This document shows, in pieces, positions 5,868-9,450 of a stretch of 9,450 nt of DNA. The position numbers and the translations under genes are program-made. This DNA comes from Acidimicrobiales bacterium (GTDB lineage: Bacteria; Actinomycetota; Acidimicrobiia; Acidimicrobiales; JABEUL01). Each line of letters begins with the position of its first letter. Positions within the stretch are counted from its first letter, which is position 1. The notes beneath the pieces were generated by a model. That model did not search any database, had not been told where the DNA came from, and worked only from the letters and a program-made list of their open reading frames with translations. The stretch lies in contig DAIDJA010000050.1 in NCBI GenBank assembly GCA_027451605.1, positions 1-9,450 of the forward strand, written 5' to 3'.

Positions 5868-6614
5868 ATGAAAGGTGTAATATTGGCAGGCGGTACCGGT
5901 TCTCGATTAAGACCGCTCACTGAGATCACCAATAAACACTTGCTTCCGATCTATGATCGACCGATGATTTCATGGGCGATAGAGACATTGGTTTCGGCGG
6001 GAATTGACGAGCTGATGCTTGTGACAGGGGGAACCCATGCAGGTGAATTTTTACGTCTACTTGGAAATGGTCACAGTGCCGGATTGGAACGTCTTTTGTA
6101 TGCCTATCAGGATAAACCGGGAGGAATAGCGGAAGCTTTGGGTCTCGCAGAAAGGTTCGTCGGTAACGATCCCGTTTTAGTAATGTTGGCTGATAACATC
6201 GTCGAATATACGATAAAGTCTGCCGTAGATAACTTTAATGCGAATCCGACAGGAGCCCGAATTATACTTACTGAGGCCGACAACCCAGACCATCTTAAAA
6301 ATTTGGGCGTACCTGAACTAAAAGACGGTAAAGTAGTTCATATCATCGAAAAACCTGAAATACCGCCTTCGAATTACGGCGTGACAGGAATCTATATGTA
6401 TGACGCTTCCGTTTTTGATATCATTAAGACCCTTGAACCATCCGGACGGGGAGAATTGGAAATAACCGATGTCAATAATCATTTTATTGATCAGAATATG
6501 ATGGCCTATGATATCCTTGAAGGATTTTGGGGCGATGCGGGCGAATCCATTGACGCTTACTGGAAAGTAAATGATTTTGTGCGCGAAAATGGCGCAAATA
6601 AGATAAAACATTAA
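5868..6614 (+). CDS. RmlA-like sugar-phosphate nucleotidylyltransferase (short form)
   Basis: This 248-aa enzyme belongs to the family that joins a sugar 1-phosphate to a nucleoside triphosphate, releasing pyrophosphate; the archetype is RmlA, making dTDP-glucose. Motifs are the nucleotide-binding GGTGSRLRPLT (8-18) with Lys23, QDKPGGIAEAL (81-91), ADN at 108-110 where RmlA has GDN, EKP (161-163), GVTGIY (171-176), RGELEITDVN (194-203) and WGDAG (221-225). It is shorter than RmlA (about 290), lacking part of the C-terminal region, like many nucleotidylyltransferases with unassigned sugars. The ATG at 5868 is preferred over a TTG at 5853 because AAAGGA sits correctly before it. It starts 21 bases after ftsX and probably shares its transcript. 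Substrate and nucleotide cannot be told from sequence; a role in cell-wall or surface polysaccharide is inferred. Confidence 0.88.
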   Translation: MKGVILAGGTGSRLRPLTEITNKHLLPIYDRPMISWAIETLVSAGIDELMLVTGGTHAGEFLRLLGNGHSAGLERLLYAYQDKPGGIAEALGLAERFVGNDPVLVMLADNIVEYTIKSAVDNFNANPTGARIILTEADNPDHLKNLGVPELKDGKVVHIIEKPEIPPSNYGVTGIYMYDASVFDIIKTLEPSGRGELEITDVNNHFIDQNMMAYDILEGFWGDAGESIDAYWKVNDFVRENGANKIKH

Positions 6615-6751
6615 TTGATTCATATAATATACCGAAATAAGTGTCGTCTCGATAGGCATAAATAGAGACTTGAAATAGGATTTCATCGTAAATTAATTTT
6701 TGCAATTAAATCTAGTTGTGATTCCAATCGACCTTAATTTGTAAATTATTT

Positions 6752-7177
6752 CTATTCAGGGATTTGCCAAGCCACATTTTTAAATCTGCCAAAATCAGTG
6801 TCAAAGGTAATTACTGTCGCATTATATTCAATTGCAAGTGCAGCCAAATGTGCATCATTAATTAAATTTCCGGCACTACCTAATTCCTGTAGTAGATCAA
6901 AAGATATCTTAAGGTGGCGATCTGTTGGATTTATAACCATCGCTGAAGGTTGAGCTAGCCAATTATTGACTATGTCATGTGCGGTTATTAGTGTGAGTGG
7001 TCTCGGAAAGATGTTTGGCTTAGTTGATAAACGCAGAAATGCCAATATGGCCATCCATGGAAATCCGACGTCAGCGTTTCCGGATAATGCATGATCTAAC
7101 CAATGGTTAGCCTTTTTGTGCTTTTTGTCAGATTTATTTACAGCGTAAATTAGTACGTTCGCATCTACCATGTACAT
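6752..7177 (-). CDS. vapC: VapC-family PIN-domain ribonuclease toxin (intact)
   Basis: This 141-aa PIN-domain toxin is expected to cleave specific RNAs when its antitoxin is degraded. It shows VDANVLIYAV with Asp5, the NDAHLAALAIEYNA segment with Asp108, and TFDTDFGRF with Asp126 and Asp128, which together supply the metal-binding acidic cluster. The glutamate often found in the second motif is not obvious: the segment reads FPWMAILAFLRL. The subfamily is the VapC group with an F-x-R-x-[ST] motif and a PRPLT segment. The gene begins 3 bases after the vapB stop, with a weak ribosome site; a second ATG two codons later is an alternative start. It aligns along its length with the frameshifted VapC at 312-742, so the window has two pairs of one subfamily. 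Confidence 0.9.
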   Translation of the reverse strand: MYMVDANVLIYAVNKSDKKHKKANHWLDHALSGNADVGFPWMAILAFLRLSTKPNIFPRPLTLITAHDIVNNWLAQPSAMVINPTDRHLKISFDLLQELGSAGNLINDAHLAALAIEYNATVITFDTDFGRFKNVAWQIPE

Positions 7178-7180
7178 GAT

Positions 7181-7432
7181 TTATTTGCCGGTTTGCTGCT
7201 TCCTAAGTAGCTCTTCGTCTTCAAGTTCGCCTAACAATCGAAGAGAAATGTCTAAATTTACCGAAGGGAGACCCATCGAAGCAACGGGAGTTTTAAATAT
7301 GTTGGCGTCATCATTTTTAAGGGCAATTCTGATTGCTTCATTTACCGCATCTTTAAATGAAAGATTCCTCTCCTTCATTCGTTTTCTAATCAAATGTTCG
7401 GTATCTTGATCTAGCGTAATTGTAGTTCTCAT
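7181..7432 (-). CDS. vapB: VapB-family ribbon-helix-helix antitoxin
   Basis: This 83-aa antitoxin opens with the MRTTITLDQD strand, followed by helices at about 10-20 and 25-39 (SFKDAVNEAIRIALK), which form the ribbon-helix-helix DNA-binding unit. The C-terminal half (about 44-83, with PVASMGLPSVNLDISLRLL and an acidic ELEDEELL) should bind and block the downstream VapC. The operon order, antitoxin first and toxin 3 bases later, is standard. Antitoxin and complex normally repress their own promoter, and CATCA/TGATG repeats lie just upstream at 7447-7475. The start lacks a Shine-Dalgarno sequence and has a -10-like box 7 bases before it, so leaderless transcription is plausible. Confidence 0.9.
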   Translation of the reverse strand: MRTTITLDQDTEHLIRKRMKERNLSFKDAVNEAIRIALKNDDANIFKTPVASMGLPSVNLDISLRLLGELEDEELLRKQQTGK

Positions 7433-7439
7433 ACTTTAC

Positions 7440-7445
7440 ACGTTA
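7440..7445 (-). promoter_or_regulatory. -10-like box for leaderless vapB transcription (second locus)
   Basis: On the minus strand TAACGT lies 7 bases before the ATG at 7432, the same arrangement as the box before the first vapB. No clear -35 box is seen. The expected -35 position falls inside the inverted repeat at 7458-7475, so repressor binding there would block the promoter. Confidence 0.35.
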
Positions 7446-7446
7446 G

Positions 7447-7475
7447 CATCAATTCATATGATGTGTAGGCATCAT
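7447..7475. promoter_or_regulatory. Candidate VapB operator with three CATCA/TGATG half-sites
   Basis: Two overlapping inverted repeats lie before the second vapB: CATCA (7447-7451) with TGATG (7459-7463), and ATGATG (7458-7463) with CATCAT (7470-7475, 6-base spacer). The middle half-site is shared. The same half-sites form the palindrome at 38-47 before the first vapB. Multiple half-sites are common for cooperative ribbon-helix-helix repressors. Binding is inferred. Confidence 0.5.
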
Positions 7476-7696
7476 TACTTCAAATATAAGTGTCTCGGAT
7501 CTACACGAAGGTCTCATCCGTGAATATTCCACTATGTCTGACCTGCCATTTTCCAGCTGAACATAAAGAGTCATTCATCATTCACAAATGACAACAAAAT
7601 CCAAACCGTCAAATACATTACTGGAATAGCCAATAATTAGGAGAAATATTAATTAACGACTCTTATTAGTCCATTTTGGAATCATAACTCTTAGCT

Positions 7697-7809
7697 TTAT
7701 CTCCGTAATACTTTATGTTGAATCAACGAAAACAATCACGTGCAAATACTCTGTTGAAGAATTACTGCAAATACATAGAAGCTTAAAGTGCAAAAATAAA
7801 CGGAGATAA
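7697..7809. repeat. Distant inverted repeat TTATCTCCGT / ACGGAGATAA
   Basis: The arms at 7697-7706 and 7800-7809 are perfect 10-bp complements separated by 93 bases. The interval holds two exact copies of TGCAAATAC (7741-7749 and 7766-7774) and a variant at 7789. This could be the closing stem of a structured RNA, the ends of a tiny mobile element, or chance. No target-site duplication is obvious. Confidence 0.35.
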
Positions 7810-7992
7810 CACTTTGATCCAAGAAATCAACAAATCCCGGAAAGAATTTTGACAGCAATTAGGAATCATAGTGCGAAAAAGGGTGGGAATTTAAAATAAC
7901 TTCGTTAATGAATCATAATTTATCGGATTTATGATGCTCTCAATATTGATATAACATTCAAGAATTACTCCTATCGTGTCGATAAAACATAT

Positions 7993-8646
7993 GTGATTTT
8001 GAATAGCAGGTCGGCTTTACGTTCAGTCAGAAAAAACAAAGATAAAATCTCCGGCAGACAAATAGAGTCAAACAATTCGGTTTTTGAATCAAATCCGATC
8101 GTATACAATGAATTTGAAACGGGTTTACGACCGTCAAGAAGGGCTAACGCAGCCATTAAAGTAATAGGATTTCTTTTAGCCGTTATTTTGATTTTGACTG
8201 CAATTTTTATTGCATCGGAGATGTCTGTAACGGCGGGTCAGTCAAGCAATTCAATTAACTTCAAGTACTTAGGTAATGAATTTGACAGCTCAGTTTTGTA
8301 TACGTCGTCCAACCAATCTTTAATACAACCCTTTGCCCAAAAGATATTTAATTCTTCGTCGGGAGTTAATATTAAGGTTGTTAAACCTGTCGGAATCACT
8401 CTGTATTCTACGAAGCTACCTAATTTATGGTCAATAAATCTAAGTAAAAATGGTAGATATTATTGGATTCAGGTAGCAGTAGCAACCGGTAATAAATGTG
8501 CTTATTTTTTGGAAAATGATTCGCCTTCCAGTATATTCGGAGCGGGAATAGGGGAGTGGTATACCGTAACAACCGATGTCAGTAACGGCTGTTCTTCGTC
8601 GGTAACCCCGACCGGACCTACTTTTAAAGGTTGGAACAGGTTCTAA
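7993..8646 (+). CDS. Single-pass membrane protein with two-cysteine extracytoplasmic domain
   Basis: I do not recognise this 217-aa protein by name. A basic, polar N-terminus (1-54, including RPSRR at 46-50) precedes one strong transmembrane helix (about 56-75, VIGFLLAVILILTAIFIA). The remaining 140 residues are rich in Ser, Thr and Asn and should lie outside the cell, giving a type II anchored topology. Near the end, YYWIQVAVATGNKCAYF, GEWYTVTTD and NGC place cysteines at 169 and 200, spaced for a disulphide. That tail is loosely like C-terminal pilin or pseudopilin regions, but no prepilin peptidase site is visible, so that is weak. The GTG start has no Shine-Dalgarno sequence; GATAAA 6 bases before it may allow leaderless transcription, and TTG at 7999 is an alternative. 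It converges with the acyl-CoA synthetase gene 7 bases away. Confidence 0.7.
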   Translation: MILNSRSALRSVRKNKDKISGRQIESNNSVFESNPIVYNEFETGLRPSRRANAAIKVIGFLLAVILILTAIFIASEMSVTAGQSSNSINFKYLGNEFDSSVLYTSSNQSLIQPFAQKIFNSSSGVNIKVVKPVGITLYSTKLPNLWSINLSKNGRYYWIQVAVATGNKCAYFLENDSPSSIFGAGIGEWYTVTTDVSNGCSSSVTPTGPTFKGWNRF

Positions 8647-8653
8647 GGGTAAA

Positions 8654-9450
8654 TTATCCTCTTAAAATATCGGTCATTCTTTTCTTGCATGCCGCATAAT
8701 CTACTTTTCCTGCAGGACTGCGACCGATTGAATCGACAAAAACGAGTTGCTTCGGTATTTTATATGCCGCTAACTTAGTTTTAAGATATAGTCTTATCTC
8801 TTCGGGACTGATTACTTCACCGGGCAACAACTGAACGAGAGCATTAACGGTTTCCCCAAATTTTTCATCGTCGAGCCCTAGGACAACGGCATCTGCAACA
8901 CTATCATGTTCTTTTATTAACTCTTCTACTTCTTCGGGGAATACCTTCTCTCCGCCGGTATTAATACATTGAGATCCTCTTCCGAGTAGATGAATCGTGC
9001 CATTTTCATCAACTGTTGCATAATCTCCCGGAACCGAATATCTGACACCGTCAATCACCGGAAATGTCCGATTGGTTTTCTCTTCGTCCTTGTAATATCC
9101 AATCGGCGTCCGCCCTTTTAAGGCAAGCCGACCGGCCGTCTTGGAACCTTTGGGAATTTCGACATTATTATCGTCTATGACTTTGGCTTCGGGACCGAGA
9201 ACAAATTTAGCGGTATCGCTAATCGAATTAGACGTAGTAACGCTAGCACCCATACCAATGGCTTCCGAAGATGAGAATATATCCGCTAACAGTAAAGTGG
9301 ATTTGTGGCGTAACAGACCTTCTTTAACGTGAGATGACCACATTACTCCTGATGACAACACGGCAAAAAGGCTGGTAAGGGTCCATTTTTCGGGATTTTC
9401 ATCAAGTGTACGGAGAATCGGCTTTGCGAATGCATCACCGACAATAGCAA
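8654..9450 (-). CDS. Acyl-CoA synthetase (AMP-forming), C-terminal part, runs off the window
   Basis: The frame is open from the right edge to the stop at 8654-8656, giving about 265 residues of an ATP-dependent acid-CoA ligase, which activates a carboxylic acid through an acyl-adenylate to a CoA thioester. Visible motifs are SSGVMWS, ADIFSSSEAIGMG (adenine-binding region), TGRLALKGRTPIGYYKDE-like text read here as AGRLALKGRTPIGYYKDE, YSVPGDYATV with the ribose-binding Asp, GRGSQCINTGGEKVFPEEVEE at the domain hinge, and the catalytic lysine in GRSPAGKVDY (codon at 8705-8707). Coding continues upstream of the first internal start codon as AIVGDAFAKP, so the gene is truncated only by the window. 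The GRGSQCINTGGEK form resembles mycobacterial FadD enzymes acting on steroid side chains or other bulky acids, but the substrate is not determinable. Strand is opposite to the preceding gene. Confidence 0.92.
   Translation of the reverse strand, partial: AIVGDAFAKPILRTLDENPEKWTLTSLFAVLSSGVMWSSHVKEGLLRHKSTLLLADIFSSSEAIGMGASVTTSNSISDTAKFVLGPEAKVIDDNNVEIPKGSKTAGRLALKGRTPIGYYKDEEKTNRTFPVIDGVRYSVPGDYATVDENGTIHLLGRGSQCINTGGEKVFPEEVEELIKEHDSVADAVVLGLDDEKFGETVNALVQLLPGEVISPEEIRLYLKTKLAAYKIPKQLVFVDSIGRSPAGKVDYAACKKRMTDILRG

Larger units (their letters stand above)
7433..7992. other. Gene-poor intergenic stretch, about 560 bases
   Basis: No ORF with credible coding character is visible on either strand. 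The stretch holds the vapB promoter/operator (7440-7475), a distant inverted repeat (7697-7706 with 7800-7809), and TGCAAA-containing near-repeats at 7741, 7766 and 7789. GATAAA at 7981-7986, 6 bases before the GTG at 7993, could be a -10 box for the next gene. A TTGACA at about 7854-7859 has no matching -10. I found no tRNA, riboswitch or recognisable decayed gene; a small RNA cannot be excluded. Confidence 0.5.

Noticed and set aside
6646..6669. GTCTC/GAGAC inverted repeat after the nucleotidylyltransferase as a terminator
   Set aside because: The stem is only 5 bp with a 14-base loop and no T-run follows.
7802..7852. Tiny ORF from TTG 7814 (about 12 codons) with GGAG upstream, a possible leader peptide
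   Set aside because: It is too short, uses a rare start, overlaps a repeat arm at its ribosome site and leads to no nearby regulated gene.
1..9450. CRISPR array, prophage or insertion sequence
   Set aside because: No regularly spaced direct repeats, phage structural genes or transposase motifs are present on either strand.

Overview
The window is AT-rich bacterial chromosome with several accessory-type insertions. The best guess is a low-GC actinobacterium, possibly near Acidimicrobiia. This rests on family resemblance only: an acyl-CoA synthetase fragment with mycobacterial/actinobacterial-style motifs (GRGSQCINTGGEK), a tandem-duplicated YbjQ (UPF0145) protein of a type recalled from actinobacteria, ftsE-ftsX, and -10-like boxes placed directly before start codons, as in leaderless transcripts. 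No rRNA, tRNA, CRISPR array or transposase is visible.

Left edge (1-742): a vapB antitoxin gene followed by a vapC toxin gene broken by one -1 frameshift near 413-421. Next on the minus strand is an unrecognised 142-aa helical protein (876-1304). Then comes a compact minus-strand operon, read 3686 to 1386. It encodes an unrecognised 124-aa protein, a divergent 355-aa protein with two YbjQ-like units (the second degenerate and carrying a Gly/Gln-rich insert), and a canonical 274-aa tandem YbjQ protein. Three of the four units carry a G-[ST]-C-x-Y-H motif. This operon is the most unusual coding part of the window.

The divergent intergenic region (3687-4080) holds two perfect inverted repeats of identical geometry (10-bp arms, 13-nt loop) and a 31-codon ORF resembling a small membrane or secreted peptide. 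To its right is a plus-strand operon: ftsE (cell-division ABC ATPase with a charged C-terminal extension), ftsX (its four-helix membrane partner) and a short RmlA-like sugar-nucleotide transferase. FtsEX controls peptidoglycan hydrolysis at division. The transferase may feed envelope polysaccharide synthesis, but that link is inference.

At 6752-7432 on the minus strand is a second, intact vapBC pair of the same subfamily as the broken one. Both vapB genes have CATCA/TGATG inverted half-sites and a -10-like box just before the ATG, suggesting a shared operator type and possible leaderless transcription. A gene-free stretch of about 560 bases follows, containing a distant 10-bp inverted repeat. 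It precedes a 217-aa single-pass membrane protein (7993-8646) with a two-cysteine C-terminal region. That gene converges, 7 bases apart, with the 3' part of an acyl-CoA synthetase gene that runs off the right edge.
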